The notes under the pieces: generated by a model
What the model saw: only the letters and a program-made list of their open reading frames with translations
Database searches by the model: none
What the model was told of the DNA's origin: nothing
Program-made: the position numbers and the translations under genes
From: Eucommia ulmoides
Taxonomy: Eukaryota; Streptophyta; Magnoliopsida; Garryales; Eucommiaceae
NCBI GenBank assembly: GCA_016647705.1
Contig: CM028334.1
Location: 2,232,001-2,296,000 of the forward strand
Direction of reading: 5' to 3'
Length of the DNA stretch: 64,000 nucleotides
Part shown: piece by piece, positions 33,886 through 45,960 of the stretch
How the letters are laid out: every line of letters starts with the position of its first letter
How positions within the stretch are numbered: position 1 is the stretch's first letter

Positions 33886-34727
33886 TAGGTGGCGTTTGGT
33901 TAGTGTTTCCACTTTTCTGAACCCAACTGAAATGAGTTGGGTTAAGTTGAATTGGGTTGGGTTGAGAATTTTGGGAACAGAATTACGTTTGGTAACGACA
34001 ATTTTTGTTTTGTGCTGAGAACGGAATGTGTTTGGTAACGATTTTATCCTAAAACTAATTTATTTATTTTTGAATTTTTTTTTTTGTTTGGTGGCGGCCG
34101 GACGGCGGCGGCGGTGGCCGGAGGTGGACGCCGGCGGCGGCGGTGGAGGTGGCCGGCGACGTTCGCCGAAGGTGGACGCCGGCGGCGCGGACGGTCGACG
34201 GGGGTGGCCGGCGGCAGCGGAAGGTCGCCGGAGGTGACCGGAGACGGCGGTCGGTCGCGCGGACGGCGCCGAATAGTGGCCGACGGCGTCAGACGGCGAC
34301 GGGTGGTGGTGGTCGGCCGGCAAATGAAGTCGGAAGTTGAGAACTTTGAGTTGAGTTTTTTGGGCACAAAAAGAAACAACTTTTTTTTGTTTCTGGTTTC
34401 TTTAGGATTTTGAGAATCAATTCTTATTTTTTGAGTTGGGTTGGGTTGAGTTTTGTGTTTGCCAAACGCGTTCCCAAAAATCAAATCCAAAATTTTTGGG
34501 TTGGGTTGAGAAACAACTTTTGTTTGTGTTCTTGAAAAACGATGAACATAAACATAAATATAAAAATAAATAAACAAAATAATTTATTTACGCTTTGTTC
34601 TCAGATTTTTAGAACAATTTTTTATGGGAACAAAAATAAAATATTCTCATTTTTCTATCCTATCCCAAATTTTGTGGGAACAGAAACATACATTTGGTAG
34701 CAAAAACACTAAACAAACACCACCTGA
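33886..34727. mobile_element. GC-cored foldback element A
   Basis: The ends are AGGTGGCGTTTGGTTAGTG (left) and CACTAAACAAACACCACCT (right, inverted). AT-rich arms surround a core of about 250 bp (34085-34325) made of GGCGGCGG, GGTGGCCGG and GGACG words, far above the local GC content. The long Arg/Gly/Pro frames on both strands come from this core and are not genes. No transposase is present. Confidence 0.65.
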
Positions 34728-34927
34728 TTTTTTTGACAATTTTGTTCTGCTCTTGTAAATTTGTTCTGAAAAATTGACAACCAAAGGGAAACGTTTTTTT
34801 TGTTTTGTGGTGTCAATGGAAAATCCCTTACTTTATCCTTAATTTGAAAAAATTTCCTACCCAATTGTAACTTGTGTTTTAATCTCGCGCATTAAAAAAA
34901 AAAAAAAAAAAAAAACCGAAAGGCTTA

Positions 34928-36150
34928 GGCCCCGTTTGGTTAGTATTCCCAACCCAACCCAACCCTACCCAAAAATTCTGAGTTTGATTTTTGGGAATGC
35001 GTTTGGAAAATATAAAACTCAATCTAAAAAATAGGAATTGATTCTCAAAATGTTAAGGAAATGAGAAACAAAAAAAAAAAATTTTTTTTTTTATCCAAAA
35101 AACTCAACCCAAAGTTCTCAACTCTGGTCACCATCCGACAACCACCCGCCGCTGGTCGCTGTCCATCGCTGCCGGTCATCGGCCGCCGCCGTCCGGCAAC
35201 CGTCTCCGGACACAATGCGTCGTCGTCCGTCCGCCGCCGCCGGCCACCGTCCGGCCACCACTGTCGTCTCCGGCGTCCTCCCGTCCGGCCACCGTCTGAC
35301 ACCACCGCCGTCACCAGCGTCCGGTCGTCCAGACACCGTCTAACACCACCACTGCCGTCAACCGCCACCAACCGCAAAAAAAAAATTAAAAAAAAAAATT
35401 AGTTTTAAGATAAAATCGTTATCAAACACGATTTTGTTCTCAGCACAAAATAAAAATTGTCGTTACCAAATGTAATTCTATTCCCAAAATTCTCAACCCA
35501 ACCCATTCCAGTTAAATTCAGAAAAATGGGAACACTAAAGTGGCGTTTGGTTAGTGTTCTCACTTTTCTGAACCCAACTAGAATAGGTTAGGTTGGGTTG
35601 AGAATTTTGGGAACATAATTGCGTTTGGTAACGACAATTTTTGTTTTGTGCTGAGAACAGAATGTGTTTGGTAACGATTTTATCCTAAAACTAATTTTTT
35701 TTTTTTGAATATTTTTTGTGTTTGGCGGCGGACGGTGGCCGGACGGCCGGCGTGGCGGCGGACGGTGGCCGGACGGCCGGCGTGGCGGCGGACGGTCGTC
35801 GGAGGTGGACGGCGGCGGCGGAAGGTCGCTGGAGGTGGCCTGAGACGGCGGTCGGTCGCCAGACGGCGGTCGGTCGCCAGACGGCGACGGCGGCGGCGAT
35901 GGTCGCCGGATGGTGGCTGGCGGCGGATGGTGGTGGTCAGCCGGCAGATGAAGACGGAAGTTGAGAACTTTGGATTGAATTTTTTGGGCACAAAAAGAAA
36001 CAACTTTTTTTTGTTTCTGGATTCTTTAAAATTTTGAGAATCAATTCTTATTTTTTGGGTTGAGTTTTGTATTTGTCAAACGCGTTCCCAAAAATCAAAC
36101 TCAAAATTTTTGAGTTGGGTTTGGTTGGAACACTAACCAAACGGGGCCTA
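34928..36150. mobile_element. Inverted pair of GC-cored elements (B and C), 1.2-kb palindrome
   Basis: Element B (34928-35540) and element C (35541-36150) are the same element in opposite orientation, head to head. The outer ends are TAGGCCCCGTTTGGTTAGTA and CACTAACCAAACGGGGCCTA. Each has a GC-rich core, CCG/GTCC words in B and CGGCGGACGGTGG in C. C includes a local duplication of a GTGGCGGCGGACGGTGGCC unit (about 35720-35790). Both resemble element A. Confidence 0.7.
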
Positions 36151-36169
36151 ACCGAACGTCACCTTAATA

Positions 36170-37212
36170 TACGCATCTGTGTTCTCTCTCTCTCTCCTAA
36201 AAAATCTGATGAAAGAATTGTTGAGCATTGGCCCCAATAATTAGAGCCAGTAATGGCTCTCTCCTAAAGAGATATCATTTCTTCTTCTTTTTTTGCTTTT
36301 TCTTTTTCTTTTTTGTCTTTCTCTTTTTCTACTTTTCTTTTTCTTTTTTGCTCTTTATTTCTTTTTCTTTTTTTTTTTATTTCTTTTTCTATTTCTTTAT
36401 TTATTTTTCTCTTTCTTTAGATACCTAATCGTTTTGCTATCTTCACATAATTAAAAAGAAAACAAAGAAAAGCTAAATTTGATTTAAAGTGTTATTATTG
36501 AGATTTAACATTAAAATGAATAAACTTCAAAAAATGTCTAGATTTGATTTAAGCTGTTATTATGAATTTGTATATTTTTCCACGATTAATTAATTTAATT
36601 AAATTCTTAATTTATATGTTTTAATACTTCATTTCTATTAGTAAACTTATTTTTATTAGTTATTTGATATTTTTCTTTAAACCCATATTTACCGTTTATT
36701 AATTAATCCACATTTTTTTGTGATATTTATGTGATAATCTAAACGATATTCTTTTAAAATTGTAAACAATTATAAACTTGTAAGCTTTTTTCCATTTTTT
36801 AGATTTTTCAAATAAAAATTCTCTCTCATGTTAATCCTCTTTTAGTGAGGATAAATAAAAATTAATTAATTAACAAATTTTCCAAACATGTTTCCACCAC
36901 ATCCAAACAAATCTTCTAAAATTTTTAACTTACTGGTTAATTAGCATAAGCTACATTGTTTTACACATAATTAATTTACATTAAAAAAAAACACGATAAT
37001 TTAGTCTAAAAACATATACTAATACAAACACAGGGAGATTTATAACTTGTCGGTCGCCTTGGATTTGTCGCCATTTTCAACTGCGTTGTCCTTCGGTTCT
37101 TGATCAGTACAAGAGTTTTCGAGGGTAGAATTGTCCATAAATTTATCGGCCTTTTCTGTACTCGAATCGTTAGCAAAAGTTTCACTGCAATTATAGAACA
37201 ATCAGAAACTTT
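36170..37212 (-). repeat. Orphan DC1 5' flank, copy 4
   Basis: It starts with a CTCTCTCTCTCTCC leader and the block GAATTGTTGAGCATTGGCCCCAA, then the pyrimidine tract (36282-36420) and about 800 bp matching 32730-33880 to the words TTCGGTTCTTGATCAGTACAAGA and TAGAACAATC. Immediately left, where the DC1 start codon should be, lies the end of foldback element C, and no DC1 coding DNA remains. Confidence 0.8.
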
Positions 37213-38262
37213 AATGCCCTATTTGTTTAATGTTTCTATTGCCAAATTTTTGTTTGTGTTCTTAAAAAACGATGAACATAAACATAAATAAAAATAAATA
37301 AACAAACAAAAATATATTTTTACTCTCTGTTCTCATATTTTTAGAACAATTTTTTTGGGAACAAAAATAAAATATTCCTATTTTTCTATTTTATTCGAAG
37401 TTTGTTGGGAGCAAAGATATATATTTGGTAGTAGAAACACAAAACAAACGCCACCTATTTTGTTTTTGATAATTTTGTTTTGTTCCTGTAAATTTGTACT
37501 AAAAAATTGAAAGAAGAAGGAAAACAATTTTTTTTTTTTTTTTTGGTGTATTGGTGGCAAGTCCCTTATTTTACCTTTAATTTTAAAAAAAAAAATAAAT
37601 AAATAAATAAATAAATCTCATACCCAACTGCAACTTGTGTTTTAATCCCACGCATTAAAAAAAAAAAAAAAAAAAGCCCCAATATACATCCCTATACTCT
37701 CACAGTTACATGTATTTAATTTGTGTGTAAAATATTTATTAAATGTAACAAGTATTACAAAAGTACATATAATATAGTTACATATAATATAATTATACGT
37801 ACTTTGTAACTACGTGTGTAACTAATATTATACAAGTACATATAATTAATATTACACAGATATATGTAATGTAGTTACATATAATTTGTAATTATTAACT
37901 TATAACTAATTTTAGTTATATGTAACTAATATTCACTATAATACGGAATTACTAGCTAAACTCTCTCTTCTCTCCACACGCAATACGTGAGCACATACGG
38001 GGACTAATACAGAACCAAAAACTAGTTTAAGAATCTAAACTTATGTTTTAAAAATGACAAATAACATATTACACCCGCTATTTGGGACTAATCGCCAATT
38101 ATCCATTTTTTTGTTCCAAGATTGGGTTTCGGTTCTTCTTCTTTTTTGGGGGTGGTTGGGAGGGGGGACTTGGATCAGAAAAGAAAAAAATTGTTCTGTT
38201 CCAAGAAAGTTGTTCTAAAAATCTGGGAACAGAAACATTTCAGTACTGGATTTGTAACTTAC
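37213..38262. other. Intergenic: element remnant and AT-rich repeats
   Basis: 37213-37460 is an internally deleted relative of foldback element A, ending AAACGCCACCT. An (AAAT)n run lies at about 37590-37615, and 37700-37940 is a degenerate array of TACATATAAT/TTACATATAA words. 38085-38250 has no recognised feature. The last exons of the PDS5-like gene would be expected here but were not found. Confidence 0.5.
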
Positions 38263-41200
38263 TTTGAAGATAATGCAGCAAAACTTGGCAGATCGGCCTC
38301 TTGCTCCTATGGATATTGTTTCGAACAATCAAATTATGGTATAATTCAAATATATATATATATATAAAGATAATATGAAGGAAAAAAAAAAACATAATAA
38401 ATCAATAATAATATAGCAGACTGACTTGATCTTGTGAGTCATTCCCGAGAAACTCCCAACGTTCCTTACGAAGGTTCAATATTTCTTCATCACCATCTAA
38501 ATACAAAACCTGCAATACCGAACCAACTCAAAAAAAAAATACGGGTTCATGAGAAAGCGGTAATTCAACATTAAGGTTGTGTTTGGTTTTCGTGGAATTG
38601 GAATTTGAAATAAACGCACATAGAAAAAACTCAAAATTTCCAATTCCAATTTCAAGGCTTGAATATCGTGCAACCAAACGCTACCTAAGGGCCAAATGAA
38701 CAGCATGTATGAATCAATGGAAGCCTCATCACCTTGTGCATACGCTTTACAGGATCGAAAGAAGCAATAACACCCTCGTAAAACCTGCAAAATATATTTT
38801 TTGTCGGAAGTAATTTATATATATATATATATATATACATACACTATAATTAAGAGAAAAAAACATAGAGAACTTACTCTTGATCCAATGGCCACCAAAC
38901 CTTGATTTTACTACCAACCAAATCCTCGCCATATTCATTGATAAATCGAGTGACCTTAGAACCGTAATAACAACAAATATATCAAGATTAAAAATAAATT
39001 CAAGAAAACTAACGTGGCATTTGGTTAGTGTTTCTGTTTTATTTTTCTACTTTATTGTGTTTCTGTTTTATTTTTCTACTTTCAATAAATTAAGATGAGA
39101 ATTCTGTTTTCATTTTGGAGTATTCTGGAAATAGAAACATGTTTAGTAACGACCATTATCTTGAAATTGTTTCTTTTAATTTATGAGAACAGAAACAATC
39201 AAACAAGAAACACATTTGGTTGCAACATTTGTTCTTCTTGTTTTTTTTTAAATGTATGGTGGCCGACGTGGTGGTGGTGGTTCGTGGGGTGGTAGAGGGA
39301 ATAGTTTTGTGGGAGTGAATAGGAATCAACATTTTTTCATTTCTCATATTCTTAAAGAATTCAAGAATTACTCCTAAATTATTCCCAAAATTCTGGTAAC
39401 AGAAACATATTTACCAAATGCGTTTCTGTACATTAATCCCAAAATTTTGGGAGTGGGAACAGAAACAATAACCAAACGGGCCTGCAACTAGGTGGTATTT
39501 GGCTAGTGTTTCTGTACTTGTTTTTTTTTTTTGTGTTTTGTTAATACATTTTTAATTCTGTTCCAACTTTTCCGAGAACGGAAACAAAAAAACCCCAATA
39601 ACAGAAACCACTAAATATAGCAATTATCAGCATTTCACAAGAATAATTCTCCAAAAATTAACAATCAACAATGATCTTATTTCAACAAATGGTACAAAAA
39701 GTTTATAAGATGATACCTTTCCCTTTTGGAGCGTTAGCTTCCTCTTGCCTTTGGCCTTAGAGGCTCCATCCATGTCATTTTCGTTGGATGGAGAAACCCA
39801 TTTCTGTCCAGCTCAAGCAATAAAAATAATCATATAATCCACAAACCAAAAAAAAAAAAAAAAGAGAGAGATTCTTAAGTTAAATAGTTAATAATACCTT
39901 ATGATCTTCAACCGAAGATGAATCAAGACCAGCATCTTGGTTTATCATTTTCTCGTTCTTCCTTGGTCGACCCCTTTTTCTATGGCTTCCCTCAGGAATG
40001 CTTTGATTTTGAGATGGAGATTCATCCAGAATCTGATTCTGTGTTGTTTCTGACGGAAAGGCGCAATTTTTTTTCTCATTTCGAAGTTCAGATGATTTTT
40101 TTAAACGCTTTTTCTCGGCTTTTGTTGAAGACTTTGGCTTTCTACCCCTTTTCTTGAGAACTACTTTTGCATCTCTTTCTACTTCCAAAATGTTCCTCAT
40201 TTGAGAAACCTCCTTTGCCTCCTGAAAAAAAAAATTACAAAAAAAAAATAAAATTGATTTGCGTATTTATATATATATGTGTGTGTATAAGAGTGAAATA
40301 ATCACTACAGAAGAGACCCACCGCATGCTCACATATTGAAGAGACGATTTCAGCATAATCATTGGTAGATAGATTCATGTATTCGATTGCTTGTGGGAGA
40401 TGATTTTCAAGTTTTTCAGCATTGTTTCTCAGGACTTGCTCTCCCAACTTCCACGAATTAGGAAAAACATTCTGTGGAAATCAATAAACATGACTGAGCC
40501 ACAAGCAAATACGTAAAAACAAACCAGAGAACAAAATAATAAAAGTAAGGGAGCATTTGGTAGCACCTAATTCAAGCCCTGGAATTTGAGGGCTACAATT
40601 TCATACAACCAAATGCTGCCCAAGGAAAAGGGTAATACCAGATTTTCGTTTTTGACACTTGCCAAAAGTACACTTAGAAGCTCCATCGATATTTCTTCAC
40701 TCTCTTCTATGATCAAGGTCATGATTGTTTCCATATCCGTGAATACGGAGTACGGGTGATTTGGCCTATAATTTTGCAGCAACAATTAAAACATCAAATT
40801 CTTATGAAAAATGTCGGAATTTCTTTACCAATGAAAAAATTCAAATTCAAATGAATAATGAAAAAGAAAAGTACTCAAGAATATTACTTGATGGTGTTGA
40901 GTAATTGTTGAAACAATTGTACGACTAATTCATCACATTCGAGGTCGAGCAACACCAAACATGACCTGATCTTTGCAGCAGTCTCGAGAATTTTTACGGC
41001 CTTCGAGTAATAGCGACTAGATACACATGATAATTCCTCAAGTGCCACCATTATTAGCTGAAAAATTTCCTACAAAAATGAAAATAAAGATGAAAATGCC
41101 CATCCAGAAGCTAAAAAGTATCATAAGAACATTTGACTTAATTTTCAGTAGATATGAAAATCCCAAGGCACTGTTTGGTAATGTTTTTTTTTAAGTACTT

Positions 41201-43443
41201 TATATGATAAAAAGCTAATTTTGACAAAAAAAAATACATTTACTTAAAAGAGCATAAGCAAAAAATTGAATGTTCGATTGATATTGTAGAGAGAATATCT
41301 TCTTGTTATTCCCATGTGCTTCATATTTATCCAAAATAATTTCACATATAAAGAGAGTTTTTTAGAGGTTATTCGAAGAAAAAGAATAATTTTTGGGGGG
41401 GTTTTTTAAAAAAGAAAAGCACTTAAAATCATATTAAAATATTTTTTTAAATCCAAAACAAAAGATGCTTTCAAAGCAAAAAAGTAATTAAAACAAAAAA
41501 GTGACTAAAAGGTGCCTTATTTTAATAAAATTTTCGGAATATACCTTCATTAGTTCATCGTTGTAAGGAGCGTCGGGTGCGGTTATTCTTATAATCTCAT
41601 TAATGCAGGACGCAACAGACATTTTCACATTTGTATCGGAATGCCTTAATAGTTCCTTTCCGATGAATACCTCCATTGCAGGCAAAAGTGCCTCTTGCAT
41701 CGTCTCAATTGGTGCTTGTGGTACCTTGTTTAGGAGGCTCTCTAGTCTCTGAAACATCAAAATGAAATTAGACAATATAAACAATATAAACTCATAAGTA
41801 AATAAAAAAGGTGGCAAAAAAACTAAAACTAAAAATGAAAATAAGAGATGTGTGGCTTTTTATCTTTAGGTAGCGTTTGGTTGCAGGCAATCAGAGTTTT
41901 GGGATTGGAATTGGAAATGAATGCATGTAAAGATCCAAAGATTTAAATGTAATCATCCCCAACCTCAATTCCAAGGCTTCATTTCCCTGCTACCAAACGC
42001 TAACTTAAAACACTTCTTGTAGTTCATGAGAATTTCAGTCTTTTAAATTTTGGTTGCATGCATAAACTTTTTATGCATGCATTTTGAATTCGTAATTTCG
42101 AAATTTCAATTTTTTGCAACCAAACGCTACTTACGAAGAAGAAGGCCACATATCATGTCGATCTACAATGTAAACTTCAAGAAAACAGGTTAGTTTCATA
42201 TGATTGTGCCAAAAGGAAACATCAAAGTGACGTTTGCTTTCATTAGTATCCGTTTTTGTTCTAGGTCAAGCTTTTTCAAAACTTGCTTCATTTTTTATAG
42301 CATCTTCGACTTCGACGTGTAAAGAGAATAATCCCAACCACAAAAAGAATAAAAGGGTGTTTGGCTGAGGTATAAGAAAAAAGAAGTTGATTTGGAAAAG
42401 GATTTAGTAAAACTTTGTTATTCTACTTTCTTCAAATACCTTACCCAAACGCACCCTTATGATCCACTTGGTTCAGGTTTCTGATTTTGAGAAGGGATTT
42501 TAATTTTTTCTTAAGAAATTTTGTGAAGAAAAATTTACGAAACCCTTCTCGAACTGAAATATCTTCTTCAAATACATTACCCAAATGCAACCTTAAGGAA
42601 TTTTCATAAAAAAAAATAACAAATATATTCTCAAAATCAAATTTCATTTTCAAATACCTCACCCCAAACACACCCCAAATCACAAAATTGAAGGAAATTC
42701 AATGATTTAGCATTGTTAATAACCCCTCAATAAAACTTCTTTCATTAGGCAAACACGACTTAAGCAAGAGCAAATACTTCCTCTAATACCTCACCCAAAT
42801 GCACCCTTAGTTTCTCCCATTCTACAAGTTATGAGAAAATGAGAATGACGGTTCTCGATTTTCTATCTTCAATCGCACCATTGATTAAGTATTTGATGAA
42901 CTCGATTAAACTAATCATGTACCGATTGTTGAATTCCACCTAAAACCGTCAATTTTATAGTGATATAACCACTCCTTCAAAATACAATCATCAGCCTAGA
43001 TAGAACACCTAGAATCACAGGCAAATAAATCCTAAAATCACAAGTTCAGCAAGGCGTTGATCTGAAAAGGAATCATCAACCAATTTCAATTTTAAGCAAA
43101 TTAAAGAATGATAACCACTATATAAATCAACCGAGCAAATCATCATCAAATTGGGGTTATCAAATTCAATCTACGAAAACTGCAGCAATCATCAATCCAC
43201 TAAAATTCGACACTGATTAAACAAACAATTGATATAAAAACAGTAATTTCGTGCGTGATTGTGTTCGTAATCTACATTTCTAGACATGATAAAACACACA
43301 CACACACAGAGATAAGGGAATTGGGATTTTACATCAAGCAGGCAAAGAAGCTCATCAATGGATTCCGGAGGAGAAAGAAGAAGCTTATTCCCAGCTTCTA
43401 TAAGCTCATCTTCAAACTCCTTATGGGAAGGAGAAGAATCCAT
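38263..43443 (-). CDS. PDS5: PDS5-like cohesin cofactor (plant PDS5C/D/E type)
   Basis: Eleven exons join in frame: 43443-43333, 41748-41545, 41069-40888, 40765-40639, 40471-40322, 40221-39898, 39803-39717, 38954-38878, 38784-38733, 38509-38426 and, less surely, 38306-38263. The protein starts MDSSPSHKEFEDELIEAGNK and continues with the PDS5 HEAT-like region (KMSVASCINEIIRITAPDAP, then KIRSCLVLLDLECDELVVQL). Exon 6 encodes a basic segment with an AT-hook (HRKRGRPRKN) and a second KKRGRKPK motif. Exons 8-10 form a Tudor domain (VGSKIKVWWPLDQ, FYEGVIASFDPVKRMHKV, LYLDGDEEIL). PDS5 proteins bind cohesin and regulate sister-chromatid cohesion in the nucleus. The total of about 480 residues is short for the plant family and no stop codon was located, so the 3' end is unresolved or lost. 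Introns carry several MITEs. Confidence 0.88.
38575..38695. mobile_element. Tourist-like (PIF/Harbinger) MITE in PDS5-like intron
   Basis: A 121-bp palindrome-like element with ends GGTTGTGTTTGGTT and AACCAAACGCTACC, flanked by TAA on both sides (38572-38574 and 38696-38698). Confidence 0.7.
38995..39490. mobile_element. Foldback element in PDS5-like intron
   Basis: The ends are GGCATTTGGTTAGTGTTTCTG and an inverted counterpart (ACAATAACCAAACGGGCC). It has a short GGTGG-rich core near 39257-39298. It belongs to the same loose family as elements A, B and C. It contains no gene. Confidence 0.6.
41879..42004. mobile_element. Tourist-like MITE in PDS5-like intron 1
   Basis: The ends are GGTAGCGTTTGGTTGC and CTACCAAACGCTAAC, flanked by a TTA target-site duplication (41876-41878 and 42005-42007). 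It is 126 bp long. Confidence 0.75.
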
Positions 43444-43700
43444 AATCTCCAAGCTGCCGAATCCACCAAACAAAACCCCGCCGACTTCGATTTTTCCTGA
43501 ATCGAATTCGGAACATATAAAGACCCTAGAACCCGAAAATCGGAGGGCAAGAAATGCGAGGCAGAAGTAGCCAAATGCTGATGATGTAATGGAGAGGGGA
43601 AGCGGCAAGCTACTTGTGGGTTTTGTGAAAAATGGAAGCCATGCAGAACCCCTATCTCTCTCTCTCTCTCTTCAAATCTCACAACGTGGCCTCGCGAAGA
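43444..43700 (-). promoter_or_regulatory. PDS5-like gene leader region
   Basis: The region upstream of the PDS5-like start has higher GC content than its surroundings and a (GA)n run on the gene strand near 43653-43670, a common feature of plant leaders and core promoters. No TATA box was assigned. Confidence 0.35.
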
Positions 43701-43871
43701 AAATGCATTTGCATTTCAAAGATCTCTCTCTTGGGAGTGATGGTGTAAAAGCTCAATTTTCAGTTGAAATTGACACTTAAAATTGTAAGTAATAAGTGAA
43801 AGCACTTTATGATATAATGCTAAAGCTGTGGGGCTACACTTGAGTTAAAGTAATTGAAAAACCTCTGCAAG

Positions 43872-44196
43872 ATAAGGAATTTAAGCATGCGGAAAAAGAC
43901 TTATTAAGAGAGATAGTCACGCACCCCGAACAAAATTAGTCTCACATTCTGTGTTGGTGTAGGGACACTCGTAGGTGTATATATAAGGAATTTAAGCCTG
44001 TGGAGAAACACTTATTAGGAGAGACAGTTACGCACCCCGAACAAAATTAGTCTCACATTCTGTGTTAGTGTAGGGACACTCGTAGGTGTATATATAAGGA
44101 ATTTAAGCCTGCGGAAAAACACTTATTAGGAGAGACAGTCACGCACCCCGAACAAAATTAGTCTCACATTCTGTGTTGGTGTAGGGACACTTATAG

Positions 44197-44204
<8 letters not shown>
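43872..44204. repeat. 111-bp tandem repeat, three copies
   Basis: Units start at 43872, 43983 and 44094 with an exact period of 111 bp. Each contains ATAAGGAATTTAAGC, CACTTATTAGGAGAGACAGT, CGCACCCCGAACAAAATTAG, and GTGTAGGGACACTC. The copies are very similar. A (TA)n run (about 44204-44232) follows directly. Confidence 0.93.
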
Positions 44205-44232
<28 letters not shown>

Positions 44233-44233
<1 letters not shown>

Positions 44234-45634
44234 TAGAAGAAGAAGAAGAGAGATTGAAGCGACAATCTAGTAATTCAAATAAAAAATAGAATTTGTAAAT
44301 AACAGAAAAAAACGAGCAAGAACGGAAGGTGATAGCGATGACATGGAGTTTGAGAGGGAGACATATAAGAGATTGAAGGGAAATGAAATGGCGGTTAATT
44401 CTAATGCTAAATTGTTATTTGATCTTAACTGTTGAATCGAATACCTGATTAAACGGCATAAAATGACTATTGAGATAAAAACTGAACTGTTTTATTATAT
44501 AATTTTTTTGAAGAATAATCGTTTTAGTAATTATTTATCAAATTCAGTTATTTAGGGGTCGAGATATTCAATATGAAACAACAAAATTAAAATATAGCTC
44601 AACATTTATATTATGATTTATTTACTAAATCTCAGTATAGATTCTCAAAATATTAGTGTGAAAATCTTCAAATAAAACTTTTTTCGAGTTATTTTCACTT
44701 TGCACTCTTAAAAATTTGGATAAATTTTACTTTAATTTCTCTCTTTTTAATTTAAACACTTTAAATTTAAAAATATTCAAATCATGTCAAGTAAATCTAT
44801 ATTGTTAACCTTGACATTATTTTAAACGAAAACAAGTCACGTGTTAAGCACGAAAATTATCCGTGTGGTTAATTTTCGTGAAAAAAAATGACGGGATTAA
44901 CGATTTTGACTCACTTGACACAATTTGAATATTTTAGGGTTTAAAGCATTTAAATTAAAAGTATAGGCACTAAAGTGAGATTTCCATGAAGTAATAGGGT
45001 GCAAAGTGCAAAAACCTAACTTTTTCCCCTATTTTTTGTCACACTAATTATGATAAGCAATAAAGGTCACATACTTCATTGTTCATGCCTTTGGAAAAGG
45101 AAAACTAATCTAGAAAGACATTGAGGAGCATAACAAAGGGTTTGTTCTAAATTTAATAGAGGAAAAAAACACTCATTTACAATCAAATTTTCAATTATGC
45201 CTCGTCTAACCGTTATACTAAAATCTTAAGTACATGCAGTATAAGTGGTGACAAAAATATCAAAGGAGTGCAAAGTGCAATTCGATCAAATTTCAGGTGT
45301 GCAAAGTAAAATTAACCCAAAAAAAAAAAAACTCATCGAAACTTAATAGAGATAAAAGCACTCATCTACAGAAAAATTATATTTTCAACTCTGATTGATG
45401 AACAAAAAGTTCAGTTCATCTTAAAAAAATGAAAAATAAAACTAATCTATAGCATGATCAATTTTTCAGTCATGGCTGATAAAGAAATAGACCAAAAAAC
45501 ACTTATCTATAAAATAATCAATTTTTTAATTATGGCTAATGAACAAATAGCTAATTTTGTTCATGACAAGCATGTGATATATATGGATGGATTTAACTTA
45601 AGAGGTTAAATGGAGCTTCAATTAAACAAGTTAT
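44233..45634. other. Intergenic with MITE remains
   Basis: 44690-45025 is a MITE with inverted ends (TTTTCACTTTGCACTCTT and AGGGTGCAAAGTGCAAAAA). Two more diverged ends of similar type occur near 45265-45320. The rest is AT-rich with no recognised gene. Confidence 0.5.
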
Positions 45635-45960
45635 CTAAGAAATTATTTTTTTCTTAAAATAAATAAATATTTTGAGGAAAAAATGAAGAATTTTTACCTT
45701 AAGATGCTCATGACGCTCAAAAAATAAAATGTTCTCCAGTTCAGACTTGTTTTGCTTCAAACTCTGTCTCACGATGCAAAAGGAAATAAAGAAAATAACA
45801 TTTTTTTCCCGATCAATTCTATGATAGGGGTCGTGTTTATGATATTTCCCAAGAATATAAACACTAAAATCGCATGTGAAAATGATGTTTGAGGAGGGTT
45901 GTATTTTCGGCAAGGTTTGCATTTTTTTCTCTGTAACATTTTGGGAACGATCGATTCCTA
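45635..45960 (-). other. Unidentified open segment with a splice-like donor
   Basis: A minus-strand frame from 45922 (MQTLPKIQPSSNIIFTCDFS) stays open for about 95 codons, and a GCATCTTAAG/GTAAAA sequence at about 45698 would make a good donor. I do not recognise the protein in this or the neighbouring frame. It could be a chance frame in AT-rich DNA or a remnant exon. Confidence 0.2.

Noticed and set aside
34028..34577. Arg/Gly/Pro-rich ORFs in the GC-rich element cores (also 35045-36037 and 57167-57466)
   Set aside because: Open on both strands because of CGG-type composition; they are interrupted differently in each copy and sit between transposon termini.
43872..44204. Possible CRISPR-like array
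   Set aside because: The repeats are head-to-tail with no unique spacers, the genome is eukaryotic, and the period includes the whole unit.
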